A stretch of 51,285 bases of DNA from an uncultured Roseovarius sp. (GCF_913054395.1 NZ_CAJXIP010000006.1:1-51285), one strand, 5' to 3'; numbered from the stretch's first letter, positions 16,071 through 26,085 are shown. The notes: generated by a model not told the origin, from the sequence alone. Numbers and translations are program-made.

Positions 16071-17063
16071 ATGTTCAACGCATTGGTTGTCAACAAGGAC
16101 GAAGAAAGCGGCAAGACGAGCGCCGCAGTCACGCAGATCGGGCTTGATGATCTGCCACACGCCGAGGTGACCGTGGCGGTCGATTATTCCACGGTGAATT
16201 ACAAGGACGGGCTTTGCATCGGGCCGGGCGGCGGCCTGGTGCGCAAGTATCCGCATGTTCCGGGCATCGATTTTGCCGGCACCGTCGAGGAGAGTGCCGA
16301 CGACCGCTACAAGCCCGGCGACAAGGTTGTTCTGACCGGCTGGCGTGTGGGCGAGGCCCATTGGGGCGGCTATTCGCAAAAGGCGCGGGTCAGGGCCGAT
16401 TGGCTGGTGCCGCTGCCCGAGGGGCTTAGCACCCGTCAGGCAATGGCGGTCGGCACGGCGGGGTTTACCGCGATGCTGGCGGTAATGGCGCTTGAGGATC
16501 ACGGGCTGACGCCCGGGCATGGGCCGGTTCTTGTGACCGGCGCCGCAGGGGGTGTCGGCTCTGTGGCGACGGCGATCCTGGCGCATCTTGGGCATGAGGT
16601 GGCGGCCGTCACCGGGCGCCCTGAGACCGAAGAGTATCTGCGCGGGCTGGGCGCAACGCAGATCGTCGCGCGTGAAGAGATCAACGAGACCGTCAAGCGC
16701 CCGCTTGAGGCAGAGACCTGGACCGGCTGTGTCGATGCCGTGGGCGGTGCCATGCTGGCGCGGGTTCTGGGGCAGATGAAATACGGCGCCTCGGTTGCCG
16801 CGGTCGGCCTGGCGGGCGGTGCGGGCCTGCCTGCTTCGGTGGTGCCGTTCCTGCTGCGTGGTGTGAACCTTTTGGGCATCGATTCCGTGATGCAGCCCTA
16901 TGCCAACCGTCTGCGTGCCTGGGAGCGGATTGCAAAGGATCTGCCGATGGACAAGCTTGAGGCAATGGTTCAGCCGGCGACCCTTGGCGACCTGCCGACC
17001 CTTGGCGATGCGATCCTCAAGGGGCAGGTCAAGGGACGGGTTGTCGTTGACGTAAACGCCTGA
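16071..17063 (+). CDS. acuI: Acrylyl-CoA reductase (NADPH)
   Basis: A 330-residue medium-chain reductase of the YhdH/AcuI group. AcuI reduces toxic acryloyl-CoA, made from DMSP-derived acrylate, to propionyl-CoA. The NADPH Rossmann motif TGAAGGVGSV lies at 156-165. The N-terminal catalytic domain has STVNYKDGLCI and PGIDFAGTV. The zinc-ligand set of alcohol dehydrogenases is absent, as expected. The position right after dmdA strengthens the call. The gap of 108 bases contains repeat B. Confidence 0.95.
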   Translation: MFNALVVNKDEESGKTSAAVTQIGLDDLPHAEVTVAVDYSTVNYKDGLCIGPGGGLVRKYPHVPGIDFAGTVEESADDRYKPGDKVVLTGWRVGEAHWGGYSQKARVRADWLVPLPEGLSTRQAMAVGTAGFTAMLAVMALEDHGLTPGHGPVLVTGAAGGVGSVATAILAHLGHEVAAVTGRPETEEYLRGLGATQIVAREEINETVKRPLEAETWTGCVDAVGGAMLARVLGQMKYGASVAAVGLAGGAGLPASVVPFLLRGVNLLGIDSVMQPYANRLRAWERIAKDLPMDKLEAMVQPATLGDLPTLGDAILKGQVKGRVVVDVNA

Positions 17064-17077
17064 GGCTTGTCAAGCTG

Positions 17078-17106
17078 CTTGCCCGCCGTTAGCCATGGCG
17101 GGCAAG
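17078..17106 (+). promoter_or_regulatory. Perfect 10-bp hairpin before the GNAT gene
   Basis: CTTGCCCGCC (17078-17087) pairs with GGCGGGCAAG (17097-17106) around a 9-base loop. No T run follows. Its right arm overlaps the AAGGAGG ribosome site (17104-17110), so it could limit translation of the next gene or act as a 3' end for acuI. Confidence 0.6.
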
Positions 17107-17117
17107 GAGGCCTTTTG

Positions 17118-17633
17118 ATGCTGGATCAGACAGAAATCACCATCAGGTTGGCGCGCGACGAAGATTTCGACGCGCTCTGGCCGATTCTGCGCGGCGTGAT
17201 CCGGGCGGGCGATACCTATACCATCGACCCCGGCCTGACGCGCGAGGCGGTGCTCGATCTGTGGATGCGTGCGCCGCGTGCCACCTATGTGGCCGAGAGC
17301 GACGGCGAGATTCTTGGCACCTATTACATCAAGACCAATCAGCCGGGCGGCGGCGCGCATGTGTGCAACTGTGGCTATATGGTGGCGCCTGCCGCACGGG
17401 GGCGCGGGATCGCACGCGCGATGTGCCTTGCCTCGCAGGAGCAGGCCCGTGCCATGGGCTATCTGGCGATGCAGTTCAATTTCGTGGTGGCGACCAACCT
17501 TGGCGCGATCGGCCTTTGGCAAAGCCTTGGATTTGAAACCGTGGGCCGCCTGCCGCGTGCCTTTGCACATCCCGATCAGGGGCTGGTCGATGCGCTGGTA
17601 ATGTACAAGTGGCTGGGCGACGGGGCAGGGTGA
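17118..17633 (+). CDS. GNAT-family N-acetyltransferase
   Basis: A 171-residue acetyltransferase. The acetyl-CoA-binding motif VAPAARGRGIARAMC lies near residues 93-107. The fold continues with AMGYLAMQFNFVVATN and LWQSLGFETVGRLP. The start ATG at 17118 follows AAGGAGG; an upstream in-frame start is rejected. The acceptor is unknown. It is the last gene of the apparent dmdA-acuI operon, so a link to DMSP or acrylate stress is possible but unproven. Confidence 0.88.
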   Translation: MLDQTEITIRLARDEDFDALWPILRGVIRAGDTYTIDPGLTREAVLDLWMRAPRATYVAESDGEILGTYYIKTNQPGGGAHVCNCGYMVAPAARGRGIARAMCLASQEQARAMGYLAMQFNFVVATNLGAIGLWQSLGFETVGRLPRAFAHPDQGLVDALVMYKWLGDGAG

Positions 17634-17900
17634 TCCTCCGAGATCCGCGCGACCGCCGCTGAGCCCCAATTCCCCTATGACAAAAGAGCAACGCGCCGGA
17701 TCGCGGTGCCGCCGGCCCGATGTCGGGCGGGAAGGGCGCGTGATATGGGAAATGATGGTACCGGGTACGCGGTTTGGCCGGGGTAAAACGAATCACCTTG
17801 GCGTGACCGCCTTTGTTTCTTGATTTTTTGGCAGTAAATCCGAGGGTCAGGCGGCATTGCGGGTCGAGGTTTGACCCATTTTGATGTTCCTGTTCGGATT
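17634..17900. other. Intergenic stretch upstream of the mraZ leader
   Basis: No gene is seen. A short hairpin GCCCGA/TCGGGC (17715-17728) and a T-rich patch (about 17812-17830) are present, but neither forms a convincing terminator. Base composition becomes visibly more AT-rich toward the promoter that follows. Confidence 0.5.
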
Positions 17901-17903
17901 TTG

Positions 17904-17981
17904 TGGGAAATTAAGGGAAAGAATTTCGAGTGGGTGGTATGACGCTTATATTGTGCTCATGAGGTATTTTGGCACTATATA
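17904..17981 (+). promoter_or_regulatory. dcw/UpsM promoter region with MraZ-box-like repeats
   Basis: TGGGA (17904) and AGGGA (17914) lie exactly 10 bases apart, as in MraZ boxes, with another TGGG at 17931. Two promoter readings are possible: TTTCGA (17923) with TTATAT (17946) at a 17-base spacer, or TTGTGC (17951) with CTATAT (17975) at an 18-base spacer. Either would start a leader of about 380-410 bases ahead of mraZ. Confidence 0.45.
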
Positions 17982-17987
17982 GGGTGC

Positions 17988-18316
17988 CTTCAATCCAGAA
18001 TGTCACCACATCATCTTGTTTTTAAAGGGCTTCGACAACAAGGTCTGGTGTCTCTTTGGTTAGAAAAACGTTGCGTCCCATGAATTCCCAATGTACCAAT
18101 GATTACACGATGAGGACGGGATCAAATAGGGGCGCTCAAGACCCCGAAACACACTCCCAAGTCAGGTTTCATACAGGCACCCCGCTTTCATCGACACAGA
18201 GATCCGGCGCGCGAGCGAGCAGACATCCCCCCAGGTGGCGCGCGCAGCTGGACACCCCGCTCAGCGGGACGAGGGCGGCGGGTTGATCAGTGGCAGCAGA
18301 TCAACCCGCCGTTTCG
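17988..18316 (+). ncRNA. UpsM-like sRNA/leader of the dcw cluster
   Basis: In Rhodobacter sphaeroides the dcw operon has an unusually long 5' leader from which partial termination yields the abundant sRNA UpsM. Here the same layout is seen: promoter-like elements near 17950-17980, about 330 bases without a credible gene, and a strong hairpin with a short T run at 18276-18314, about 55 bases before mraZ. A small hairpin CCCGC/GCGGG (18256-18268) precedes it. The 5' end is approximate. The call rests on position and architecture, not on sequence comparison. Confidence 0.55.
18276..18314 (+). terminator. Leader terminator/attenuator before mraZ
   Basis: A perfect 13-bp stem joins 18276-18288 (CGGCGGGTTGATC) and 18299-18311 with a 10-base loop, followed by TTT. 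It would end most leader transcripts and release the sRNA. Read-through would supply mraZ and the cell-wall genes. Confidence 0.75.
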
Positions 18317-18368
18317 TGTCTGAGGGGCCGAATATTTCAACGGGGCTAACATAGGGGCCAACGGTACA

Positions 18369-18872
18369 GTGGGTCGCAGATTCAGAGGTGAAGGCCACCA
18401 CAAGGTTGATGCAAAGGGCAGGGTGTCTATCCCGGCCCCGTTTCGCCGCGTGATCGAGGCCTCTGATCCGAACTGGACCGAAGGTTTGAACCCCGAGCTT
18501 GTCATCGTCTACGGCGATCACCGCCGCAGCTTTCTTGAGTGCTACACCATCGAGGCCATCGAAGAGGTCGATGACCAGATTGATGCGATGCCGCGCGGCT
18601 CGATCGAGCGCAAGATGTTGCAGCGCCTGTTTCACGGGCAAAGCTTTCCCACCAGTGTGGACGAGACCGGACGCCTTGTGCTGCCGGCCAAGCTTCGCAA
18701 GAAGATCGGGCTTGAGAACGAGGCGTTCTTTATTGCCGCGGGCGACACTTTTCAGATCTGGAAGCCTGAAACCTATGAGCAGGAAGAGCTGTTGAAAACC
18801 GAGAGCTGGCTGGATGAGTTGCCCGAGGATTTCGACCCGCTTATCCTGTTGGATCGTGCGAAAGGGGCGTAA
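18369..18872 (+). CDS. mraZ: Division/cell-wall cluster regulator MraZ
   Basis: A 167-residue protein with two SpoVT/AbrB-like half-domains, [13 protein letters not shown] near residue 14 and [13 protein letters not shown] near residue 97. MraZ forms ring oligomers, binds TGGG direct repeats and represses the dcw operon that it heads. The start is a GTG giving [14 protein letters not shown], which matches the family's N-terminus. Candidate boxes lie over 400 bases upstream at the leader promoter. Confidence 0.95.
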   Translation: MGRRFRGEGHHKVDAKGRVSIPAPFRRVIEASDPNWTEGLNPELVIVYGDHRRSFLECYTIEAIEEVDDQIDAMPRGSIERKMLQRLFHGQSFPTSVDETGRLVLPAKLRKKIGLENEAFFIAAGDTFQIWKPETYEQEELLKTESWLDELPEDFDPLILLDRAKGA

Positions 18873-18876
18873 AGTC

Positions 18877-19869
18877 ATGGCACCTGCGGCCCCCCCGAAT
18901 GATCCTGCCCCGCATATTCCGGTTCTGTTGCGTCCTCTTCTGGCGGCGGTGGCGCCGGTTTCCGGGGTCTGGCTTGACGGTACGCTTGGCGCCGGGGGCT
19001 ATGCCCGTGGCTTGCTTGAGGCGGGTGCGGATCAGGTGATTGGCGTTGACCGTGACCCGCTCGCCCTTGAAATGGCAGAGGTCTGGGGCGCAGGGTATGG
19101 CGAGCGTCTGCGTCTGGTGCAGGGCAATTTTTCCAGACTCGACGAATATGGTGAAAACCTGAGCGGCGTCGTGCTTGATCTTGGCGTCTCCTCGATGCAG
19201 CTTGATCAATCCGAGCGCGGCTTTTCCTTCATGCGCGACGGGCCGCTTGACATGCGGATGAGTCAGGACGGTCCCACCGCCGCCGATCTGGTCAATACCG
19301 CCGATGAGGGCGACCTGGCCGATATCCTGTATCTCTACGGTGAAGAGCGCGCCAGCCGCCGCATTGCCCGCAACATCCTGCGCGCCCGCGAGCAGGCGCC
19401 GATTGAAACGACGCTGCAACTTGCGGGGATCATTGAAAAGTCATTGCCCCGCTCAAAGCCAAATCAGGCCCATCCTGCGACCCGCAGCTTTCAGGCGATC
19501 CGGATTGCGGTGAATGATGAATACGGCGAATTGCTTGCCGGTCTCGAGGCCGCTGAACGCGCGCTTGCCCCCGGCGGGCAACTGGCGGTGGTGACCTTTC
19601 ACTCGATCGAGGACCGCATGGTCAAGCGCTTCATGCAGGACCGCTCTGGCGGCGGCGGTGGCGGAAGCCGTCACGCCCCCGAAGTTGCGCGTTCCGAGCC
19701 GCAGTTCATCCTCAAGACCCGCAAGGCGATTGGCCCCGATCCGCAGGAACTTGCGGAAAACCCGCGCTCGCGCAGTGCCAAGCTGCGGGTGGCGATCCGC
19801 ACCGAGGCCCCGGCGGGACAGACCGACCGCAAGGCCATTGGCATGCCGACCCTGAAAGGGGGACACTGA
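18877..19869 (+). CDS. rsmH: 16S rRNA (cytosine(1402)-N4)-methyltransferase
   Basis: RsmH (MraW) methylates C1402 of 16S rRNA with SAM. The 330-residue chain shows [10 protein letters not shown], the SAM motif [23 protein letters not shown] and the C-terminal [15 protein letters not shown] typical of the family. A Gly-rich loop GGGGGGS lies before the end. The ATG at 18877 follows the mraZ stop by 4 bases; a longer frame inside mraZ is rejected. The stop overlaps the ftsL ATG (TGATG). Confidence 0.96.
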   Translation: MAPAAPPNDPAPHIPVLLRPLLAAVAPVSGVWLDGTLGAGGYARGLLEAGADQVIGVDRDPLALEMAEVWGAGYGERLRLVQGNFSRLDEYGENLSGVVLDLGVSSMQLDQSERGFSFMRDGPLDMRMSQDGPTAADLVNTADEGDLADILYLYGEERASRRIARNILRAREQAPIETTLQLAGIIEKSLPRSKPNQAHPATRSFQAIRIAVNDEYGELLAGLEAAERALAPGGQLAVVTFHSIEDRMVKRFMQDRSGGGGGGSRHAPEVARSEPQFILKTRKAIGPDPQELAENPRSRSAKLRVAIRTEAPAGQTDRKAIGMPTLKGGH

Positions 19870-20213
19870 TGCGTAGCTTTTTCTGTGCCCTGACCGCTCT
19901 TGTCGTGATCGGGCTGGCCTTTTGGGCCTACCGCGAGAATTACCGCACGCAAGAGGCGCAAAGCCGAACCCAGACCCTGCAATACGAGATTGGCGAGGCG
20001 CGCCAGCGTCTGCGTGTGCTCAACGCGGAATGGGCCTATCTGAACCGGCCCGTGCGCCTGATGGACCTGGTCGAGATCAATTACGACAAGCTTGGCCTTT
20101 TGCCGCTTCAACCCTATCAGTTCGGCAAGATTGATCAGGTCGCCTATCCCGCGCCGCCGCTTTTGCCGATCACCGATCCCGTGGATGTCTCGAACTCGGA
20201 GCAACAGCCATGA
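19869..20213 (+). CDS. ftsL: Cell division protein FtsL
   Basis: A 114-residue bitopic protein: short cytoplasmic start, one membrane helix at about residues 4-20, then a coiled-coil (TQEAQSRTQTLQYEIGEARQRLRVLNAEWAYL) and a Pro-rich tail. FtsL forms the FtsQLB complex that activates FtsWI at the septum. Sequence conservation in FtsL is low, so the position between rsmH and ftsI is strong evidence. It overlaps both neighbours. Confidence 0.92.
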   Translation: MRSFFCALTALVVIGLAFWAYRENYRTQEAQSRTQTLQYEIGEARQRLRVLNAEWAYLNRPVRLMDLVEINYDKLGLLPLQPYQFGKIDQVAYPAPPLLPITDPVDVSNSEQQP

Positions 20214-21994
20214 TCCGCACCCCCCTGCGCCCACTGGCCCGCATTCTTGAGGCCCGCAATCGCGGCGAAAACCCTGATGCCATCGAACGCGAGAACATCC
20301 GCCTGCGCCACGAGGAAATGCGCGACCGCGCGCGGCGCCGTGCCGAGGGGCGGCTTTTGGTGCTGGCGGTGATGTTTTTCTGTGCTTTCGGTGTCGTTGG
20401 CGGACGGATGGCGGTGTTGGCGGGCTCTGAACCGGCCGAACCGCGCACAAGCGTGGCCGGTGCGCAAATTCAGGCACAGCGCGCCGATATCGTCGATCGC
20501 GAGGGGCGCATTCTTGCGACCAATTTCGACACCCACAGCCTTTATGCCCAGCCCCAGCAGATGATCGACCCTGAACATGCCGCCGAAAAGCTGGCAGAGA
20601 TTTTCCCCGATCTCAAGCAAGACGACCTGCTCAGGGATTTCACCGGCAAGCGCAAGTTCCTCTGGATCAAGCGCAAGCTGAGCCCCGAGCAAAAGCAGGC
20701 GGTGCATGACATCGGCGAGCCCGGCCTGTTGTTCGGGCCGCGCGAAATGCGGCTTTACCCCAACGGTCGTCTGGCGGCGCATGTGCTTGGCGGCGCCGGG
20801 TTCGGCCGCGAAGGCGTTCATGCCGCCGAGGTGATCGGCGTTGCCGGGATCGAGCGGTTTTACGACGAACGCCTGCGCGACCCGGCACGCGCGCACGAGC
20901 CGCTGACACTTTCGCTTGATCTGTCGGTCCAGGCCGCGATGGAGCGGGTGCTTTATGGCGGCATGAAAATCATGAACGCCAAGGGCGCCGCCGGCATCCT
21001 GATGGATGTGCACACTGGCGAGGTGGTCGCCGTCGCCTCGCTTCCCGATTTTGACCCCAATGACCGCCCCGCGCCCCCGGTTTCGGGACGCCCGAGCGAC
21101 AGCCCGCTGTTCAACCGCGCCGTGCAGGGCGTGTACGAGCTTGGCAGCACCTTCAAGACTTTCGCCGTGGCTCAGGCGATGGAGCTTGGACTGGTCTCGC
21201 CGGACACGATGATCGACACCAAGAGCCCGATGACCTGGGGCCGCTTCAAGATCCGTGATTTCCACAATTACGGCCCGGAATTGAGTGTAAGCAAGGTGAT
21301 CGTCAAATCCTCGAACGTGGGCACGGCGCGTATAGCGATGGAAATCGGCGCGACCCGTCAGCGGGCGTTTCTTGAGCAGCTTGGCTTTATGGAGCCGTCG
21401 CCGCTTGAGATTTCCGAGGCCGCGCGCAGTCAGCCGCTGCTGCCGAAAAACTGGTCGGAACTCTCGACCATGACGATCTCCTATGGTCATGGCCTTTCGA
21501 CGACGCCGATGCATCTGGCCGCGGCCTATGCCACGATTGCCAATGGCGGACGCCGGGTGACGCCGACCTTGCTGCGCACCAAGGACGCTGCACCGGGGCC
21601 GCGCGTGGTTTCGACCCAAACCGCCGCCGCGATCCGCAAGATGCTGCGCGAGGTGGTGACCGATGGTACCGCCTCCCTTGGCGAGGTTGCCGGCTATGCG
21701 GTCGGCGGCAAGACCGGCACCGCCGACAAGCCCAAGGAAAACGGCGGCGGCTATCACAAGGACAAGGTGATCGCGACCTTCGCCAGCATTTTCCCGGCGC
21801 ATGATCCGAAATATGTGCTGGTCGTAAGCCTTGATGAACCGGTCGAGACCTCGGGCGACGAACCGCGCCGCACCGCCGGTTGGACTGCGGTGCCGATTGC
21901 CGCCGAGATCATCCGTCGCGTGGCGCCGCTCATGGGGCTGCGTCCCGAGATTGAACCCAGTGAATTGGCTGCTATAAGGCAGACATCCAATTAG
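20210..21994 (+). CDS. ftsI: Septal peptidoglycan transpeptidase (PBP3)
   Basis: FtsI cross-links septal peptidoglycan together with FtsW. The 594-residue protein has a basic cytoplasmic tail, a membrane helix at about 48-70, a PBP dimerisation domain and a transpeptidase domain. The catalytic motifs are complete: STFK with nucleophile Ser313, SSN at 367-369 and KTGT at 501-504. The ATG overlaps the ftsL stop (ATGA). Confidence 0.97.
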   Translation: MIRTPLRPLARILEARNRGENPDAIERENIRLRHEEMRDRARRRAEGRLLVLAVMFFCAFGVVGGRMAVLAGSEPAEPRTSVAGAQIQAQRADIVDREGRILATNFDTHSLYAQPQQMIDPEHAAEKLAEIFPDLKQDDLLRDFTGKRKFLWIKRKLSPEQKQAVHDIGEPGLLFGPREMRLYPNGRLAAHVLGGAGFGREGVHAAEVIGVAGIERFYDERLRDPARAHEPLTLSLDLSVQAAMERVLYGGMKIMNAKGAAGILMDVHTGEVVAVASLPDFDPNDRPAPPVSGRPSDSPLFNRAVQGVYELGSTFKTFAVAQAMELGLVSPDTMIDTKSPMTWGRFKIRDFHNYGPELSVSKVIVKSSNVGTARIAMEIGATRQRAFLEQLGFMEPSPLEISEAARSQPLLPKNWSELSTMTISYGHGLSTTPMHLAAAYATIANGGRRVTPTLLRTKDAAPGPRVVSTQTAAAIRKMLREVVTDGTASLGEVAGYAVGGKTGTADKPKENGGGYHKDKVIATFASIFPAHDPKYVLVVSLDEPVETSGDEPRRTAGWTAVPIAAEIIRRVAPLMGLRPEIEPSELAAIRQTSN

Positions 21995-22015
21995 GCCAGA
22001 ACAGGGCAGCGCGCG

Positions 22016-23497
22016 GTGGGGCATATACGATCATTGGCAGAGCTTGGCCTGACCGCGCAGGGCGGGCGGCAGGCACAGATTACCGGGTTGAGTGTCGATA
22101 GCCGCACGGTGCGGACCGGCACGCTTTTCGCGGCCCTGCCGGGCACGCGGGTGCATGGTGCGGAGTTTATCAAATATGCCCTGCGGATGGGGGCCGGGGC
22201 GATCCTGACGGATTCGCAGGGCGCGCGCATCGCGCAGGATGAGCTTGCCGTAAGCGACGCGGCCCTGATCGTTGCCCAGGACCCGCGCCAGACATTGGCC
22301 TATGCCGCCGCCCTCTGGTTCGGTGCGCAGCCCGAAACCATGATCGCGGTGACCGGCACCAACGGCAAGACATCCGTCGCCACCTTTACCCGCCAGATCT
22401 GGCAGGGGCTTGGCTTTGAGGCGGTCAACCTTGGCACCACCGGCGTCGAGGGCGCCTATAGCGCGCCGATGACCCACACGACGCCGGAACCGATCACCCT
22501 GCACCGGCTTTTGGCGGACTGCGAGGCGGCGGGCGTGACCCATGCCGCGATGGAGGCCTCAAGCCACGGTCTTGCGCAGCGCCGCCTTGACGGGGTGCGC
22601 CTTGCGGCGGCGGGGTTCACCAACTTCACTCAGGATCACCTGGATTATCACGCCAGCTTTGACGAGTATTTCGCCGCCAAGGCCGGTCTCTTCGCCCGCG
22701 TTCTGCCTGAAGAGGGCGTGGCGGTGATCAATGTCGACGATCTGCGCGGCATTGACATGGCCGAGATCGCCGCCGACCGTGGTCAGGATATCATCACCGT
22801 GGGGCGCCGCGATGGCGCCGATCTTCGGCTTCTGGCACAGCGCTTTGATGCCACCGGTCAGGTGCTTCGCTTTGACTGGGAAGGGCATGTGCACCAACTC
22901 CGGCTTGACCTGATCGGCGGGTTTCAGGCGGAAAACGTTCTTTTGGCGGCGGGGCTTGCGATTGGTGCGGGCGCCGATGCCGAGCGGGTGTTCGAGACCC
23001 TGCCGGGCATGAAAACCGTGCGGGGCCGGATGCAGCTTGCGGCGACGCGCGAAAATGGTGCGGCGGTGTTTGTCGATTTCGCCCATACCCCCGATGCGGT
23101 GGCGACCGCGATCAAGGCGCTGCGCCCGCATGTGATGGGGCGGCTGATTGCCATAGTCGGGGCCGGCGGCGACCGCGACAGCGCCAAGCGCCCGCTGATG
23201 GGCAAGGCGGCGGCTGACACTGCCGACGACGTGATCGTGACCGATGACAACCCGCGCTCGGAAGACCCTGCCGCAATCCGCGCGGCGGTTATGCAGGGCT
23301 GTCCCGGCGCGCTGGAGGTGGGCGATCGCGCGCTGGCGATCCTGCGCGGGGTAGATGCCCTTGGGCCCGGCGATGCGTTGTTGATTTGCGGCAAGGGACA
23401 CGAGACCGGCCAGACCGTGGGCGATGATGTGCTGCCCTTCGATGATGTCGAGCAGGCCAGCGTTGTCGTCACGGCACTTGACGGGGGCCTCGCGTGA
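22016..23497 (+). CDS. murE: UDP-MurNAc-L-Ala-D-Glu:meso-diaminopimelate ligase
   Basis: MurE adds meso-diaminopimelate to the peptidoglycan precursor. The 493-residue protein has the ATP loop GTNGKTS at 114-120, the carbamylated lysine in AAKAGLF (Lys222) and DNPR at 411-414, the motif that marks meso-DAP rather than lysine specificity. A GTG start is used. The stop overlaps murF by 4 bases. Confidence 0.97.
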   Translation: MGHIRSLAELGLTAQGGRQAQITGLSVDSRTVRTGTLFAALPGTRVHGAEFIKYALRMGAGAILTDSQGARIAQDELAVSDAALIVAQDPRQTLAYAAALWFGAQPETMIAVTGTNGKTSVATFTRQIWQGLGFEAVNLGTTGVEGAYSAPMTHTTPEPITLHRLLADCEAAGVTHAAMEASSHGLAQRRLDGVRLAAAGFTNFTQDHLDYHASFDEYFAAKAGLFARVLPEEGVAVINVDDLRGIDMAEIAADRGQDIITVGRRDGADLRLLAQRFDATGQVLRFDWEGHVHQLRLDLIGGFQAENVLLAAGLAIGAGADAERVFETLPGMKTVRGRMQLAATRENGAAVFVDFAHTPDAVATAIKALRPHVMGRLIAIVGAGGDRDSAKRPLMGKAAADTADDVIVTDDNPRSEDPAAIRAAVMQGCPGALEVGDRALAILRGVDALGPGDALLICGKGHETGQTVGDDVLPFDDVEQASVVVTALDGGLA

Positions 23498-24927
23498 CGC
23501 TCTGGACCAGCGCCGGGGCCGCCGCCGCCACCGGCGGGCGCGCCATCGGTGACTGGCAGGCAAACGGCGTCTCGATTGATACACGCACCTTGCAGGCGGG
23601 CGATCTGTTCGTCGCTCTCAAGGCCGCGCGCGATGGTCATGACTTTGTCGCGCAGGCGCTTGCCAGCGGTGCCGTCGCCGCCTTGGTCAGCCATGTGCCC
23701 GAGGGGGTTGCGGCGGATGCGCCGCTTTTGATTGTCGATGACGTTCTGGCGGGGCTTGAGGCGCTTGGCCGCGCGGCACGCGCCCGCACGGGCGCGCGGG
23801 TCGTGGCGGTTACCGGTTCTGTCGGTAAGACCTCGACCAAGGAAATGCTGCGCGATGTCCTTTCGGCACAGGGCCGAACCCATGCCGCCGAGGCCAGCTA
23901 CAACAACCACTGGGGCGTGCCACTTACTTTGGCGCGCATGCCGGTCGAGACCGAATTCGCGGTCATCGAGATCGGCATGAACCACCCCGGCGAAATTGCG
24001 CCGCTGGCGCGCTTGGCGCGCCCGCATGTGGCGATGATCACCACCGTCGCCGCCGCCCATCTTGAGGCGTTTGAGAGTATCGAGGGGATCGCCCACGAAA
24101 AGGCCGCGATCTTCGAGGGTCTGGAACCGGGCGGGGTTGCGGTGATCAATGCCGACCTTGCGACCACGCCGATCCTGATATCGGCGGCGCAGGCGCGTGG
24201 CGCAGAGATCGTGACCTTTGGCAAGGCGGGAGATGCAGCCCGTTTGGGGCAGGCGACCCTCACGGATGACCGCACCGTGGTTCAGGCCGAGGTCAACGGC
24301 GTTACGACCCTGTTCAAGATCAACAGCGCGGGGCGGCATTTCGCGATGAACGGGCTTGGCGTCCTGCTTGCGGTGGCGGCGCTTGGTGGCGATGGCGACA
24401 TGGCCCCGCTTGACCTTGGCCGCTGGAGCCCGCCCGCCGGGCGCGGCACCCGCGAGACGCTGGCGCTTGATCCGGCAGATGAGGATCTGACGCTTGACAT
24501 GATCGACGATGCGTTCAACGCCAATCCAACCTCGATGGCCGCAGCTCTTGAGGTGCTGGCGGCCGCCACCCCGCGCGACGGGGTGGGGCGGGTGTCCAAG
24601 GGGCGCCGGATCGCCATTCTGGGGGATATGCTTGAACTTGGCCCCGACGAGATCGCGCTTCATGCGGGTCTTGCGGAGTTGCCCGAGATCGCCCTGATCG
24701 ACGAAATACATTGCGTCGGGCCGCGCATGCGCGCCCTCTGGGAGGCCCTGCCCGAGACCCGGCGCGGGAAATGGCGCGAGACGGCACAAGAACTGGCAGA
24801 TCAGGCCCATCGCGTGATAGACGCGGGCGATGTCGTGTTGATCAAGGGCTCCAAGGGGAGCCGGGTCAGCCTTGTGGTCGATGCGTTGCGACGCGCGGGC
24901 CGTGGTGCGGAAAAAGGAAACAGGTAA
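23494..24927 (+). CDS. murF: UDP-MurNAc-tripeptide:D-Ala-D-Ala ligase
   Basis: MurF attaches D-Ala-D-Ala to complete the pentapeptide. The 477-residue chain has the ATP loop GSVGKTST at 108-115 and the [15 protein letters not shown] segment characteristic of MurF, with the late [10 protein letters not shown] motif. The GTG start sits inside the murE stop. The TAA overlaps the mraY ATG (TAATG). A complete Mur ligase. Confidence 0.97.
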   Translation: MTLWTSAGAAAATGGRAIGDWQANGVSIDTRTLQAGDLFVALKAARDGHDFVAQALASGAVAALVSHVPEGVAADAPLLIVDDVLAGLEALGRAARARTGARVVAVTGSVGKTSTKEMLRDVLSAQGRTHAAEASYNNHWGVPLTLARMPVETEFAVIEIGMNHPGEIAPLARLARPHVAMITTVAAAHLEAFESIEGIAHEKAAIFEGLEPGGVAVINADLATTPILISAAQARGAEIVTFGKAGDAARLGQATLTDDRTVVQAEVNGVTTLFKINSAGRHFAMNGLGVLLAVAALGGDGDMAPLDLGRWSPPAGRGTRETLALDPADEDLTLDMIDDAFNANPTSMAAALEVLAAATPRDGVGRVSKGRRIAILGDMLELGPDEIALHAGLAELPEIALIDEIHCVGPRMRALWEALPETRRGKWRETAQELADQAHRVIDAGDVVLIKGSKGSRVSLVVDALRRAGRGAEKGNR

Positions 24928-26009
24928 TGCTATATTGGTTGACCATCTGGTCGGATGGCGGAGATTTCTTCAACCTTTTCCGGTATATTACCTTCCGCGC
25001 GGGCGGGGCCTTCATGACGGCCCTGATCTTTGGGTTCATCTTTGGTCCGCCGTTGATCAACGTGTTGCGCCGCCGTCAGGGCAAGGGGCAGCCCATTCGC
25101 AGCGACGGACCGGAAAGCCATTTCGCCAAGTCGGGCACGCCGACCATGGGCGGCCTGCTGATCGTGGGCGCGCTTGTGACTTCGACACTGTTCTGGGCGC
25201 GACTTGATAATCCCTATGTCTGGCTGGTGCTCTTCGTGACGCTTGCCTTTGGCCTGATCGGTTTTGCGGATGATTATGCCAAGGTCAGCAAGCAGAACGT
25301 GTCGGGCGTGTCGGGCAAGGTCCGCCTTGGGCTTGGCTTTCTGATCGCCGGTGTGGCCGCCTATTGGGCAAGCTATCATCATCCCGGAGAGCTTCAGTTT
25401 CAGCTCGCCCTGCCGGTATTCAAGGATGTGCTGCTTAACATGGGCATCTTCTTTATTCCCTTCGCGATGTTCGTGATCGTGGGGGCGGCCAATGCGGTCA
25501 ACCTGACCGACGGGCTTGACGGGCTGGCGATCATGCCGGTGATGATCGCCTCAAGCGCGCTTGGCATCATCGCCTATGCCGTGGGCCGGGTCGATTTCAC
25601 CGATTACCTTGGCCTGCATTACGTTCCGGGCACCGGGGAAATCCTTGTTTTCGTGGCCGGGCTTGTCGGTGGGGGCCTCGGGTTCCTGTGGTACAATGCG
25701 CCACCTGCGGCGGTGTTCATGGGGGATACCGGATCGCTCGCGCTTGGCGGCGCATTAGGGGCGATCGCGGTCGCCACCAAGCACGAGCTTGTGCTTGGCA
25801 TCGTCGGGGGCCTTTTCGTGGTCGAAGCACTGAGCGTGATCATCCAGGTGCTTTATTTCAAGCGCACCGGCAAGCGGGTGTTCCTGATGGCGCCGATTCA
25901 CCATCATTACGAAAAGAAGGGCTGGGCCGAACCGCAGATCGTGATCCGCTTCTGGATCATCGCGCTTATCCTGGCAATGGTCGGCCTGGCGACCCTGAAG
26001 CTGCGCTGA
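24927..26009 (+). CDS. mraY: Phospho-MurNAc-pentapeptide transferase
   Basis: MraY makes lipid I by moving phospho-MurNAc-pentapeptide to undecaprenyl phosphate in the inner membrane. The 360-residue protein has about ten helices. Active-site residues are visible: FADDYAK with Asp115/Asp116 and Lys119, [10 protein letters not shown] in a later loop and the HHHYEKKGW motif near the end. The ATG at 24927, coupled to murF, is used; an upstream frame within murF has no membrane-protein character. Confidence 0.97.
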   Translation: MLYWLTIWSDGGDFFNLFRYITFRAGGAFMTALIFGFIFGPPLINVLRRRQGKGQPIRSDGPESHFAKSGTPTMGGLLIVGALVTSTLFWARLDNPYVWLVLFVTLAFGLIGFADDYAKVSKQNVSGVSGKVRLGLGFLIAGVAAYWASYHHPGELQFQLALPVFKDVLLNMGIFFIPFAMFVIVGAANAVNLTDGLDGLAIMPVMIASSALGIIAYAVGRVDFTDYLGLHYVPGTGEILVFVAGLVGGGLGFLWYNAPPAAVFMGDTGSLALGGALGAIAVATKHELVLGIVGGLFVVEALSVIIQVLYFKRTGKRVFLMAPIHHHYEKKGWAEPQIVIRFWIIALILAMVGLATLKLR

Positions 26010-26085
26010 GGCGCCTGCGAGGGCTCTGGTCAAGCGCGGGTATCTGCGCTAGCGATTGGACCGGTCTGAATGAGGGGCGGGCGGC

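Noticed and set aside
17634..18368. RNase P RNA in the gap before mraZ
   Set aside because: The conserved GAGGAAAGTCC-type core was looked for on both strands and not found. The UpsM-like layout fits better.
20144..22024. 626-codon minus-strand open frame opposite ftsI
   Set aside because: It is the antisense shadow of a gene with complete PBP motifs in a GC-rich genome. Its own product is Arg/His-rich with no domains. The same holds for the long frames at 6747-8174, 22924-24810, 25966-27594, 30894-32231, 32531-34036 and 37291-38526.
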